Assembly: GCF_009805705.1 (NCBI RefSeq)
Contig: NZ_VSMB01000003.1
Span: 186,001 to 250,000, forward strand
Source of the DNA: Ruania rhizosphaerae
GTDB taxonomy: Bacteria; Actinomycetota; Actinomycetes; Actinomycetales; Beutenbergiaceae
Length of the DNA: 64,000 nt
Reading direction: 5' to 3'
Shown: positions 30,717 to 38,866 of the stretch, piece by piece
Layout: each line of letters opens with the position of its first letter
Numbering within the stretch: the first letter of the stretch is position 1
Program-made: the position numbers and the translations under genes
The notes under the pieces: model-generated
Database searches by the model: none
Told to the model about the DNA's origin: nothing
Seen by the model: only the letters and a program-made list of their open reading frames with translations

Positions 30717-32006
30717 GTGCGCCACGAGAACATTGCCGCGCCCGGCGAGTACGGGCCGGAGGACGTCGAACGGTGGTTTGCCGAACCGCCGAAGTCCGCG
30801 CACCGCACTCCCTTCGAACGGGACCGGGCACGGATCGTGCACTCGTCCGCATTGCGCCGTCTGGGGGCGAAGACCCAGGTGCTGGGACCCGGGACCGACG
30901 ACTTCGCGCGGACGCGCCTGACCCACTCGCTCGAAGTCGCGCAGGTCGGCCGGGAACTGGGCAAGTCCCTGGGGTGTGACCCGGACGTCGTCGACACTGC
31001 ATGCCTGGCGCACGATCTCGGTCACCCACCGTTCGGCCACAACGGTGAGACCGCGCTCGACCAGGTGGCCTCGGCCATCGGCGGGTTCGAGGGGAACGCC
31101 CAGACTCTGCGCCTGCTCACGCGACTCGAGCCCAAGACGTTCACCCCCGACGGCGCCGGGGTGGGTTTGAACCTGACGCGCGCCAGCCTCGACGCTGCCA
31201 CCAAGTATCCGTGGCGGGCCGGTCAGGGGCCGGTACGCGCCGACGGCAGCACCACCCGCAAGTTCGGGGTCTATGAGGACGACCAGCCGGTCTTCGACTG
31301 GCTCCGTCAGGGTGCGCCGCCGCTGCGGCGCTGCATCGAGGCCCAGGTGATGGACCTCGCCGACGATGTCTCCTATTCCGTCCATGACGTCGAGGACGCC
31401 GTGTTCTCCGGCCGCGTGGATCTGAGCATCCTCACGCAGGAGGTCGAACGCGACCGGGTGCTCACTCAAGTGCGCGACTGGTACGACCCGCCTGTGAGTG
31501 ATGCCGACCTCGACGCCGCCATCGATGCGCTCTCTGCGCTGGACTACTGGGTGACCCGTTATGACGGCACCCGACGCGGGCAGGCACGCCTGAAGGACAT
31601 GACGAGTCAGCTCATCGGCCGCTTCTGTGACGCGGCCGGGCGCGCCACCCGGGCTCAGTTCGGCCACGGGCCGCTGGTGCGCTACGACGCCGATGTGGTG
31701 ATCCCCGATGCGGTGCTCGCCGAGATCAGCATCCTCAAGGGCATCGCAGCGACCTACGTCATGGCCCCGCGGGAGGAGGACATGCTGTATCAGCGGCAGC
31801 GGCTGATCCTCACCGACCTGGTCGCCGTGCTCTACGACCGGGCCGAGATCGCGCTGGCGGAGATGTTCGCCGAGGACTTCGCCGATGCCGATGATGACGA
31901 CATCCGGTTGCGCGTCGTGGTTGACCAGGTGGCCTCGCTCACCGATCTCTCGGCCCTCGAGTGGCACGCGCGCATGTGCGGACCGGACGTTGGCACTGCA
32001 TTGTGA
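30717..32006 (+). CDS. dgt: Deoxyguanosinetriphosphate triphosphohydrolase-like HD protein
   Basis: 429 residues. GTG 30717 was chosen over GTG 30708 because a TAGGGT -10 (30704-30709) overlaps the earlier codon and ends 7 nt before the later one. HD-domain dNTPase: metal-binding His/Asp in RLTHSLEVAQVGREL and CLAHDLGHPPFGHNGE, and a later Asp in VMDLADDVSYSVHDVEDA. It hydrolyses dNTPs to nucleoside and triphosphate. Adjacent to dnaG, as usual in actinobacteria. Confidence 0.93.
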   Translation: MRHENIAAPGEYGPEDVERWFAEPPKSAHRTPFERDRARIVHSSALRRLGAKTQVLGPGTDDFARTRLTHSLEVAQVGRELGKSLGCDPDVVDTACLAHDLGHPPFGHNGETALDQVASAIGGFEGNAQTLRLLTRLEPKTFTPDGAGVGLNLTRASLDAATKYPWRAGQGPVRADGSTTRKFGVYEDDQPVFDWLRQGAPPLRRCIEAQVMDLADDVSYSVHDVEDAVFSGRVDLSILTQEVERDRVLTQVRDWYDPPVSDADLDAAIDALSALDYWVTRYDGTRRGQARLKDMTSQLIGRFCDAAGRATRAQFGHGPLVRYDADVVIPDAVLAEISILKGIAATYVMAPREEDMLYQRQRLILTDLVAVLYDRAEIALAEMFAEDFADADDDDIRLRVVVDQVASLTDLSALEWHARMCGPDVGTAL

Positions 32007-32169
32007 TGCGTTCTGTGGCTGACGCAGCGATCGGTCGATCAACGAGCCCTGCGAGCACCCTGGTGAGTGGCCCGGTGGCCGGTACTGCGACGGGTGTTGC
32101 CGGTAGCTGGATCCCCAACCAGGTTGCTCACGTGCGTGCCGGCTTCCGAGGACGACCTACACTCACCTC

Positions 32170-34143
32170 ATGGCTGGTCTGATCCGCCGCGAGGACATCG
32201 CGGCCGTGCGTGAGCGCGCGAAGATCGAGGAGATCGTCGGCCAGCACGTCACGCTCCGCAGCGCCGGTGTGGGTTCGATGAAGGGTCTGTGCCCGTTCCA
32301 CGACGAGCGCACCCCGTCCTTCCACGTGCGCCCCCAGCTCGGCCTGTGGCATTGCTTCGGATGCGACGAGGGTGGCGACGTCATCTCGTTCGTGCAGAAG
32401 ATCGATCACCTGCCCTTCACCGACGCTGTCGAGCACCTCGCCGCCCGGGTGGGTGTGCAGCTGCGCTACGAGGACGACGGCGGACCGAGACGCCCGCGAG
32501 AAGAACCGGGGCGCCGTCAACGGCTGATCGAAGCGCACCGGGTGGCGGCCGAGTTCTACGCGACCCAGCTCCTCTCCGAGGAGGCGAAGACCGGACGGGA
32601 GTTCCTCGCCGAGCGGGGCTTCGATCGGGCTGCGGCCGAACACTTCGGTGTCGGCTACGCGCCGCGCGGGTGGGACAATCTGGCCCGCCATCTGCGGGGC
32701 AAGCACTTCACCGAGGCCGAACTGACGGCGTCCGGCCTGCTCTCTCAGGGCAACCGCGGCAGCTACGACCGCTTCCGTGGCCGTCTGGTGTGGCCGATCC
32801 GGGACCTGGCCGGCGACGTCGTCGGGTTCGGTGCGCGCAAGCTCTACGAGGACGACCCGGGGCCGAAGTACCTCAACACCCCTGAGACCACGATCTACAA
32901 GAAGTCCCAGGTGCTCTACGGGATCGACCTGGCGAAACGGGAGATCGGCAAACGCAAGCAGGTGGTCGTCGTCGAGGGGTACACCGACGTGATGGCGATG
33001 CACTTGGCCGGGGTGCCGACCGCCGTCGCGACTTGCGGTACCTCCTTCGGTACCGAGCACATCAAGATCGTGCGGCGCATGCTGGGCGATACCGCGGGCT
33101 CCACGGCCGGCCTGATGCTCGCCTCCGGGGCGGCCCTGGGCGGTGAGGTCATCTTCACCTTCGACGGTGACGAGGCAGGGCAGAAGGCAGCGTTGCGGGC
33201 GTTCGACCAGGACCAGCAGTTCGCCACCCAGACATTCGTGGCCGTCGAACCCAGCGGTGTGGACCCATGTGAGCTTCGCCAGCATCGCGGCGATGAGGCG
33301 GTGCGGGGGCTCGTGAGTGCACGTGAGCCGCTGTTCGAGTTCGCGATCCGCTCGGTGCTGCGCCAGGTGGATCTGGACACGGTGGAAGGCCGATCGACCG
33401 GTCTGCGGGTCGGGGCTCCCGTCGTGGCACGGATCCGTGACCGTGTGCTGCGCGCAGGCTACGTGCGTGAACTCGCCGGGTGGCTGGGCCTGGACGAACC
33501 GACCGTCCGCTACGCCGTCCAGCAGGCATCTCGGGCTCCGGCCCAGGGTGGCGGGGGTCAGCAGCATCCGCCGGCTCACGATCGCGGCCGGCCCACGTCC
33601 GACGGCGCAGGTCACCCGCCCGTGGACCGTTCCGATCCCGTGGCCAGACTCGAGCGGCAGGTGCTGGAGGTGGTGATCCAGCTGCCGCAGCACGCACTGG
33701 AGGCGGGCTTCGACGATCTCGGGGCGGACACCTTCGTTGCCCCGGCGCATCGGGCGGTGCACGATGCCATCCGGGCGGTCGGCGGTGTTCGCCGGTTCGG
33801 TGAGCTCGCAGGAGGTTTGGCTGCCGACGGTGCAGGCACGCAGGGCAGCGAGCACGCGGCGGCACGCTGGGCCGAGGAGGTGCGGGAGGCGGCCGGTGGT
33901 CCGGTGAGCATGCTGGTGACCGAACTCGCTGTGGCCGCACTGCCGGAGGACCGCCCGGAGGCGTTGGGACAGTACGCGCGCGGCGTGCTCGTGGCGCTGT
34001 TGCGGATGGGGCTCACCCGGCAGATCGCGGATGCCAAAGGGCGGCTGCAGCGCATGGACCCGGCGGATGCTGCTTATGCCGAGGCCTTCAGCGAGTTGCT
34101 GGCGGTCGAGGAGCGTCGGCGTCGGTTGCAGGACGTCAGCTGA
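32170..34143 (+). CDS. dnaG: DNA primase
   Basis: 657 residues; ATG 32170 follows TACACT (32158-32163) by 6 nt, a leaderless arrangement. N-terminal CHC2 zinc finger (GLCPFHDERTPSF ... WHCFGCDEGGD), the RNA polymerase domain, and the TOPRIM fold with VVVVEGYTDVMAMH and FTFDGDEAGQKAA. A Gly/Gln/His-rich linker (~455-480) leads to the C-terminal helicase-binding domain. It makes replication primers. The replication-stress neighbours are dgt upstream and, further off, recO. Confidence 0.97.
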   Translation: MAGLIRREDIAAVRERAKIEEIVGQHVTLRSAGVGSMKGLCPFHDERTPSFHVRPQLGLWHCFGCDEGGDVISFVQKIDHLPFTDAVEHLAARVGVQLRYEDDGGPRRPREEPGRRQRLIEAHRVAAEFYATQLLSEEAKTGREFLAERGFDRAAAEHFGVGYAPRGWDNLARHLRGKHFTEAELTASGLLSQGNRGSYDRFRGRLVWPIRDLAGDVVGFGARKLYEDDPGPKYLNTPETTIYKKSQVLYGIDLAKREIGKRKQVVVVEGYTDVMAMHLAGVPTAVATCGTSFGTEHIKIVRRMLGDTAGSTAGLMLASGAALGGEVIFTFDGDEAGQKAALRAFDQDQQFATQTFVAVEPSGVDPCELRQHRGDEAVRGLVSAREPLFEFAIRSVLRQVDLDTVEGRSTGLRVGAPVVARIRDRVLRAGYVRELAGWLGLDEPTVRYAVQQASRAPAQGGGGQQHPPAHDRGRPTSDGAGHPPVDRSDPVARLERQVLEVVIQLPQHALEAGFDDLGADTFVAPAHRAVHDAIRAVGGVRRFGELAGGLAADGAGTQGSEHAAARWAEEVREAAGGPVSMLVTELAVAALPEDRPEALGQYARGVLVALLRMGLTRQIADAKGRLQRMDPADAAYAEAFSELLAVEERRRRLQDVS

Positions 34144-34247
34144 CACTACTGGCTTGGTTCCGAGGGGCAGAACGTCGCCCGGGTGTGGGTAGGGGCTGCC
34201 CGGAGGGCGGTGTGCGACGCTTGCCGCACGGACGATAGCCTGGCTGC

Positions 34248-35303
34248 ATGAGTGACCAGAACCCTCCCGGTCCCTACGGCCAGTACTCCGGCGGCTCGCA
34301 GCCTGGGCCCGATGGTGCTCCTCCCCAGCCTCCCGCTCAGCCCTATGGTCAGGGCGGGCCGAATCCGCCTGCAGGTGGTCCAGGACCGTGGCAACCGGGT
34401 CCAGGCCAGACCGGAGGCGGCTACGGTCAGCAACCCTCGCAGCCTGGCCAGCCGCCCCAACCGGGCCAACCACCTCAGCAGCCGCAGCCCGGCTACGGTC
34501 AGCCTGCTCAGCAGCCGCAGCCCGGCTACGGTCAGCCTGTGCAGCCCGGCTACGGCCAGCCGCACCCTCAGTCCGGCCAGCCACCGCAGCAGCCTGGATT
34601 CGGGGCGCCTCCGGGCCAGGGTCCCTATGGTCAGGCGGGCTATGGCGGGCCGGGAGGGCCGCCGCCCTCGGGGTCGTCGAACAAGACTGTGATCGCGATC
34701 GTGGCGGTGGTGGTCGGGATCGTCGTGATAGGTGGCCTGATCTTCGGCATCAGCCAGATCATGGGCGGGGACGATCCGGACCCGACTCCGACGGCGGAGC
34801 CGACGACTGCGGAACCCACGACCGCTGAGCCCACGGAGGAACCGACGCAGGAGCCGACAGAGGATCCCACGACGGATCCGGAGCCGACGTCCTCGGGCGA
34901 CCTGCTCGCGCTCGGTGACGAGGCCACGGTGGGTGTCTGGACCGTGTCGGTGCACGACCCGGTGTGGGACGAGACTGAGGAGATCGTGGCCGACGGCAGC
35001 GATGATCCGCCGGCCGGCACGCAGTACGTCTACATCTACGCCACGGTGACGAACAACAGCGACGAGACCCTCGAGGTGTTCGACGAGTTGCAGATGGCGT
35101 ACTTCGACATCGATCAGCAGCAGTACGACGGTTCCCAGGCGGTCGCCCCCGACGATGCCTTCTTCCTCGATCCCGTTGATCCGGGGGAGCAGGTCTCAGG
35201 GACGTACATCTTCGAGGTGCCGACCTCAGATGGGCAGGATGGTGTCTTCGCCATCGGTGTCCCGAATGACGCGAATGAAGTCGCCTACTACGCCCTGAAC
35301 TGA
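34248..35303 (+). CDS. Pro-rich membrane protein with DUF4352-like extracellular domain
   Basis: 351 residues; ATG 34248 is 6 nt after a TAGCCT -10 (34236-34241). The cytoplasmic N-terminus (~1-140) is a repetitive Pro/Gly/Gln/Tyr tail with several QPGYGQP repeats, followed by one transmembrane helix (VIAIVAVVVGIVVIGGLIFG), a Thr/Glu/Pro stalk, and a C-terminal Ig-like domain of ~125 residues of the DUF4352 type (TVGVWTVSVHD ... YVYIYATVTNNSDETLEVF). Its architecture is shared with the gene at 44195-45778, suggesting a paralogous pair. Ligand unknown. Confidence 0.75.
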   Translation: MSDQNPPGPYGQYSGGSQPGPDGAPPQPPAQPYGQGGPNPPAGGPGPWQPGPGQTGGGYGQQPSQPGQPPQPGQPPQQPQPGYGQPAQQPQPGYGQPVQPGYGQPHPQSGQPPQQPGFGAPPGQGPYGQAGYGGPGGPPPSGSSNKTVIAIVAVVVGIVVIGGLIFGISQIMGGDDPDPTPTAEPTTAEPTTAEPTEEPTQEPTEDPTTDPEPTSSGDLLALGDEATVGVWTVSVHDPVWDETEEIVADGSDDPPAGTQYVYIYATVTNNSDETLEVFDELQMAYFDIDQQQYDGSQAVAPDDAFFLDPVDPGEQVSGTYIFEVPTSDGQDGVFAIGVPNDANEVAYYALN

Positions 35304-35317
35304 CAGATCCGGACCTG

Positions 35318-35355
35318 CGCGCCGCCCGGCGTGGTCCCATTCGGCGGGCGGCGCG
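35318..35355 (+). terminator. Hairpin terminator after the DUF4352-like gene
   Basis: CGCGCCGCCCG (35318-35328) pairs perfectly with CGGGCGGCGCG (35345-35355), 11 bp with a 16-nt loop. No T-run follows, so efficiency is uncertain. Confidence 0.6.
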
Positions 35356-35389
35356 GGGTAGATCACGCGTGATTCAGTACGCTGCCCGA

Positions 35390-36610
35390 GTGTTGCCTCG
35401 GATCGCGCTGCTCAGCCTGCACACCTCCCCGGGTGCGCGGCCGGGTGCCGGCGACGTCGGTGGGATGAATGTGGTGATCCGTGAGCTCGCCAAGGAGTTG
35501 GCCCGGCACGGTTGCGCCGTCGACGTCATCACTCGCCGGACCGATCCGCACGAACCGGAGGTGCGCGAACTCGATCCTGGTGTGCAGTTGCGGGTGGTCA
35601 CCGCCGGCCCTCGTGAGGTCCGGCCCAAGCGCGAGCACGAGGCCTTCGTCCCGGCTTTCGCTGCCGCTCTGGCCGCGGGCCCGCGCTATGACGTGGTGCA
35701 CGCACATCACTGGTACTCGGGCCTGGCGGCCGAGCCCGCGGTCGCACGATGGGGCGTGCCACTGGTGCAGTCCTTCCACAGCATCGCGGCCCCGGCGCAT
35801 ACCGACCTGACCGAGGGGGAGCGGCCGGAGTCGCCCGGGCGATTGGCCGCGGAGGCTCACCTGGCAGAGCGGGCTGACGCGCTGCTCGCGGTCAGCGCAG
35901 CGGAGCGACGCACGATCATCGAGCGACTCGGTGCGGCCGCCGACCGGGTGCACGTGGTGCCCCCTGGAGTCGATACCGAGCAGTTCCATCCGATGACCCC
36001 TCGCCCTGAGGTGGGGCGATCACGGGGCAGTGGCCCGGGCTACCTGCTGGTCGCGGCGCGACTCGAGCCGCTCAAGGGGGTCGAGCTGGCGATCAAGACC
36101 CTCGCCCTGCTCGATAGGGACACTCGACCCGATCTGGTCATCTGTGGTGGTGCGACGGCCGGCTACGACGACTACGTGGCCTCCTTGCACACGCTCGTTG
36201 CCGAACGCGGGCTGGAGGATCGGGTGCGGTTCCTGGAACCGCAGGACCGGTCCGAGCTCGCCGCACTTATGCGGGAGGCAACACTCGTGCTCAACCCGTC
36301 ACACTCCGAGACGTACGGGCTGACGGCTCTGGAGGCGGCTGCAAGCGGGGTTCCCGTCGTGGTGGCTGCCTCCGGCGGGCTCGTGGAGGCTGTCCGTGAC
36401 GACGAGACCGGACGGATCCTCGACTCCCGAGACCCGCGTGACTGGGCGGACGTCGTCGGCGGACTGCTTGCGGACCCGGCCGCCAGGGAACGTATGGGTG
36501 CGGCCGGCCGTGCTCACGCTGAAGAGCACACCTGGGGCCGGATGGCCGAGGGATCGCTCGCCGTGTACGAGTCCGTCCTCGGTCGCAGGGGTGCCCCAGG
36601 TGGGGCTTGA
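35390..36610 (+). CDS. MshA-like GT4 glycosyltransferase
   Basis: 406 residues from GTG 35390, 6 nt after TACGCT (35378-35383); an in-frame GTG at 35369 would place codons over that -10. The start LPRIALLSLHTSPGARPGAGDVGGMNV is close to that of D-inositol-3-phosphate glycosyltransferase MshA, the first mycothiol enzyme, including the GD/GGMNV donor loop. HAHHWYSGLAA, VPLVQSFH and the GT4 motif HSETYGLTALEAAASGVPVV are present. Several features (GDVGGMNVVI, no inositol-specific segment that I can confirm) leave a related GT4 function open. The last 19 nt overlap an antisense tRNA gene. Confidence 0.75.
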   Translation: MLPRIALLSLHTSPGARPGAGDVGGMNVVIRELAKELARHGCAVDVITRRTDPHEPEVRELDPGVQLRVVTAGPREVRPKREHEAFVPAFAAALAAGPRYDVVHAHHWYSGLAAEPAVARWGVPLVQSFHSIAAPAHTDLTEGERPESPGRLAAEAHLAERADALLAVSAAERRTIIERLGAAADRVHVVPPGVDTEQFHPMTPRPEVGRSRGSGPGYLLVAARLEPLKGVELAIKTLALLDRDTRPDLVICGGATAGYDDYVASLHTLVAERGLEDRVRFLEPQDRSELAALMREATLVLNPSHSETYGLTALEAAASGVPVVVAASGGLVEAVRDDETGRILDSRDPRDWADVVGGLLADPAARERMGAAGRAHAEEHTWGRMAEGSLAVYESVLGRRGAPGGA

Positions 36611-36665
36611 ACCCACGACCGACGGATTATGAGTCCGCTGCTCTGACCGGCTGAGCTACTGGGGC
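36592..36665 (-). tRNA. tRNA with CAT anticodon, probably tRNA-Ile2 (lysidine type)
   Basis: 74 nt cloverleaf on the minus strand: acceptor GCCCCAG/CTGGGGC, D-arm GCTC...GAGC, anticodon loop CTCATAA, T-loop GTTCAAG; CCA is not encoded. CAT can be elongator Met or Ile2. The C4-G69 and C5-G68 pairs and the resemblance to bacterial Ile2 over the anticodon and T-arms favour Ile2. A TAGGCT -10 (36675-36680) precedes it. The 3' end overlaps the upstream glycosyltransferase CDS. Confidence 0.85.
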
Positions 36666-36710
36666 GGCTCGGCAAGCCTAGTGGGTCCGGAAGGAGTTAC
36701 CGTCGTAGGC

Positions 36711-37208
36711 ATGAGCCGACGTCGCCAGCTGCCGGACCCCGTTCGCCGCCGGATCGGTACGGGCACCCGCGTCCTCGGGACCGGGGATCTGACCGGGGGT
36801 GGTGGCCTGGTCGTGACGACGGTGGGCTTGATCACATGGGAAGACGAGGAGATCCATCTGGACCGGCTGTGGTCGGACGTGGACGCGGCCGGGTGGGACA
36901 GCGAGACCGGGACGGTCACGGTCACCTGGGTGGACGGCGCTCCGGCCACCGACCTGGATGTCGGTGACGGATCACGGACACGTGAGTTGGTGTACTCGAT
37001 CAAGGAGCGTGTGGACCACTCGCTGGTGTTGCTCGAGACCGTGTCGTTGCCCGGGGGAGGTCATCTGCGCGGAGCGATCCGGCGCAATGCCGACGGCAGC
37101 CTGTTCTCCCAGGTGACCATCTCCGGGGCACGCCGTCCGCCGGCGGATGTACAGGAACGCGCCGAGGCGCTCGAGTCCCGGGTACGTATCGCTGTAGGGC
37201 TCGACTGA
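36711..37208 (+). CDS. Conserved hypothetical protein, actinobacterial type
   Basis: 165 residues. ATG 36711 was chosen because TACCGT (36698-36703) ends 7 nt before it. A soluble protein with no signal or membrane helix. It alternates short beta strands (TGDLTGGGGLVVTTVGLITW, EIHLDRLWSDVDAAGWDSETGTVTVTW) and ends in an amphipathic helix (ADVQERAEALESRVRIAV). No family or catalytic motif recognised. It lies between two tRNA genes. Confidence 0.7.
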   Translation: MSRRRQLPDPVRRRIGTGTRVLGTGDLTGGGGLVVTTVGLITWEDEEIHLDRLWSDVDAAGWDSETGTVTVTWVDGAPATDLDVGDGSRTRELVYSIKERVDHSLVLLETVSLPGGGHLRGAIRRNADGSLFSQVTISGARRPPADVQERAEALESRVRIAVGLD

Positions 37209-37331
37209 GGCCGAGTGACCGGCAGCCGCCGCCTCTCGACCTCCACCTGAGCATCCGGCGCAGGTCACATCCAGCGCGGGCCGCGACGCGGTCAGAGCAC
37301 CGGCCCCCGTGGGTTAGTATTGTCTGCGCGA

Positions 37332-37404
<73 letters not shown>

Positions 37405-37409
37405 CAGCA

Positions 37410-37440
37410 GGGCCCCGCGACCACCAGGCCGCGGGGCCCT
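37410..37440 (+). terminator. Rho-independent terminator of tRNA-Asn
   Basis: GGGCCCCGCG (37410-37419) pairs perfectly with CGCGGGGCCC (37430-37439), followed by TTGT. Ten base pairs, 10-nt loop. Confidence 0.85.
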
Positions 37441-37514
37441 TGTCGTCCGCCCACCACGGGTGCTCTCTCCCGGTGTGTCGGGCTCCGGAGCCGCTATTGC
37501 ACGCTGCCACGCCC

Positions 37515-37570
37515 CTTCAGGGGCCGAACTTTCGGCCCCTGAAGCACTCGGGGGCCGAAAGTTCGGCCCC
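37515..37570. repeat. Pair of mirrored palindromes around a GGGGCCGAA core
   Basis: Palindrome A (37515-37544) has 14-bp arms, starting CTTCAGGGGCCGAA, around a 2-nt centre CT. Palindrome B (37551-37570, GGGGCCGAAAGTTCGGCCCC) has 9-bp arms around AG. The 20-bp cores of A and B are reverse complements, so the whole patch is also a larger inverted repeat. Such a paired palindrome resembles REP/BIME-type elements. It occupies the gap between tRNA-Asn and pfkA, where there is no gene. Confidence 0.8.
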
Positions 37571-37636
37571 TGGGTGGCCCCTGGGTGGCCCCTGGGTGGC
37601 CCCTGGGTGGCCCCTGGGTGGCCCCTGGACGGCCCG
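37571..37636. repeat. Tandem array of an 11-bp unit TGGGTGGCCCC
   Basis: Five perfect copies (37571-37625) follow the palindromes without a gap, then a degenerate sixth (TGGACGGCCCG). No spacers separate the units, so this is not CRISPR. It looks like slippage expansion next to the palindromic element. Confidence 0.9.
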
Positions 37637-37691
37637 CGGACGGACGGTGGACAGGCGGTCGCCGGGCGCATGGCACGTCACGCGGCGCACA

Positions 37692-38723
37692 TCACCTCCC
37701 GAACAGCGCCCGCGCCTCGTCCCAGCGGTGCTGCGGGACGGTCTTGAGTCCGGCGAGAGCCTCGCTGAGATCGACGCGTTCGATCTCTGTTCCGCGGATC
37801 GAGACCATCTGACCCCAGCGGCCCTCGTGCGCGAGATCCACTGCCGCCATCCCGAACCGGGTCGCGAGCACGCGGTCGAAGCCGGTGGGATTCCCACCGC
37901 GTTGCACGTGCCCGAGGATCGTGTTCCGGGTCTCGATCCCGGTGCGCTGCTCGATCTCGGCGGTCACCAGGGCGCCCACTCCACCGAGGCGGGGCCGTCC
38001 GGCGGCGTCGGTCCCGTTCTCCGCGAGGACGTCATCACGCTCGGCCGGGATGAATCCCTCGGCGACGACCACCAGCGGGGATCGGCCGCGCTCGTGCACG
38101 TCCTGCACCCACGCGCAGACCTCCGGCATGCCGACGCGCTGCTCGGGGATGAGGACGGCGTGCGCTCCGACGGCCACACCGGAGTGCAGGGCGATCCAGC
38201 CCACGTGGCGCCCCATCACCTCGGCGACCATGCAGCGGTGATGCGACTCGCCGGTGGTGCGCAGCCGGTCCATCGCGTCCGTGGCGATCGAGACCGCGGT
38301 GTCGAAACCGAAGGTGTAGTCGGTGCCCCGCAGATCGTTGTCGATGGTTTTCGGGACGCCGACGATCGGCAGTCCCTCGTCGGCGAGGCGCTTGGCACCG
38401 GCCAGGCTGCCCTCGCCGCCGATCACGACCAGTGCGTCGAGCTCGCGGCGCTGCAGCGTGGTCGCCACGGTTGCCACCCCCGCGTCCGGGCCGTCGAGCG
38501 GGTTGGTCCGGGAGGAGCCGAGGATCGTGCCACCCTCTCCGGCCAGGCCCCGCACATCGGTGCGGTCCAGTGCGATGGCGTCGTTGGTCAGGACGCCCTT
38601 CCACCCGTGCCGGAACCCGACGAAGGTGTCGTGATGGGTCTTGACGCCATGCAGTACCGCCCCGCGGATCACGGCGTTCAGGCCCGGGCAGTCGCCGCCG
38701 CTGGTCAGGATGCCGATCTTCAT
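37692..38723 (-). CDS. pfkA: 6-phosphofructokinase (actinobacterial PfkA)
   Basis: 343 residues; ATG 38723 has a perfect AGGAGGT site 5 nt upstream and begins MKIGILTSGGDCPGLNAV. It phosphorylates fructose 6-phosphate in glycolysis. The phosphoryl-donor region reads IGGEGSLAG (Gly, where PPi enzymes have Asp) with PKTIDND (Lys), the combination of ATP-dependent actinobacterial enzymes. PPi use cannot be ruled out by eye. A TACGCT -10 (38752-38757, minus) and the divergent icmF promoter share the 143-nt intergenic region. Confidence 0.93.
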   Translation of the reverse strand: MKIGILTSGGDCPGLNAVIRGAVLHGVKTHHDTFVGFRHGWKGVLTNDAIALDRTDVRGLAGEGGTILGSSRTNPLDGPDAGVATVATTLQRRELDALVVIGGEGSLAGAKRLADEGLPIVGVPKTIDNDLRGTDYTFGFDTAVSIATDAMDRLRTTGESHHRCMVAEVMGRHVGWIALHSGVAVGAHAVLIPEQRVGMPEVCAWVQDVHERGRSPLVVVAEGFIPAERDDVLAENGTDAAGRPRLGGVGALVTAEIEQRTGIETRNTILGHVQRGGNPTGFDRVLATRFGMAAVDLAHEGRWGQMVSIRGTEIERVDLSEALAGLKTVPQHRWDEARALFGR

Positions 38724-38818
38724 GTCCACCTCCTGGCTGGATAACCCTGCCAGCGTAGGGGCAGGTCGGTGACGGTGGAGTGTCGCCGGTATGTCGGGCA
38801 GATGGCGCAACCGCGGCT

Positions 38819-38824
38819 TACGAT
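38819..38824 (+). promoter_or_regulatory. Candidate -10 (TACGAT) for icmF
   Basis: TACGAT fits TANNNT; a transcript would start near 38831 and include the GGAGGAGGG ribosome site before ATG 38867. The opposing pfkA -10 is 62 nt away. Confidence 0.4.
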
Positions 38825-38866
38825 CGAGGAGCCCGGTGCGAGGGCGCCCGGGCGGAGGAGGGTGCC

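Noticed and set aside
37571-37636. Possible CRISPR array
   Set aside because: The repeats abut with no spacers and the unit is 11 bp.
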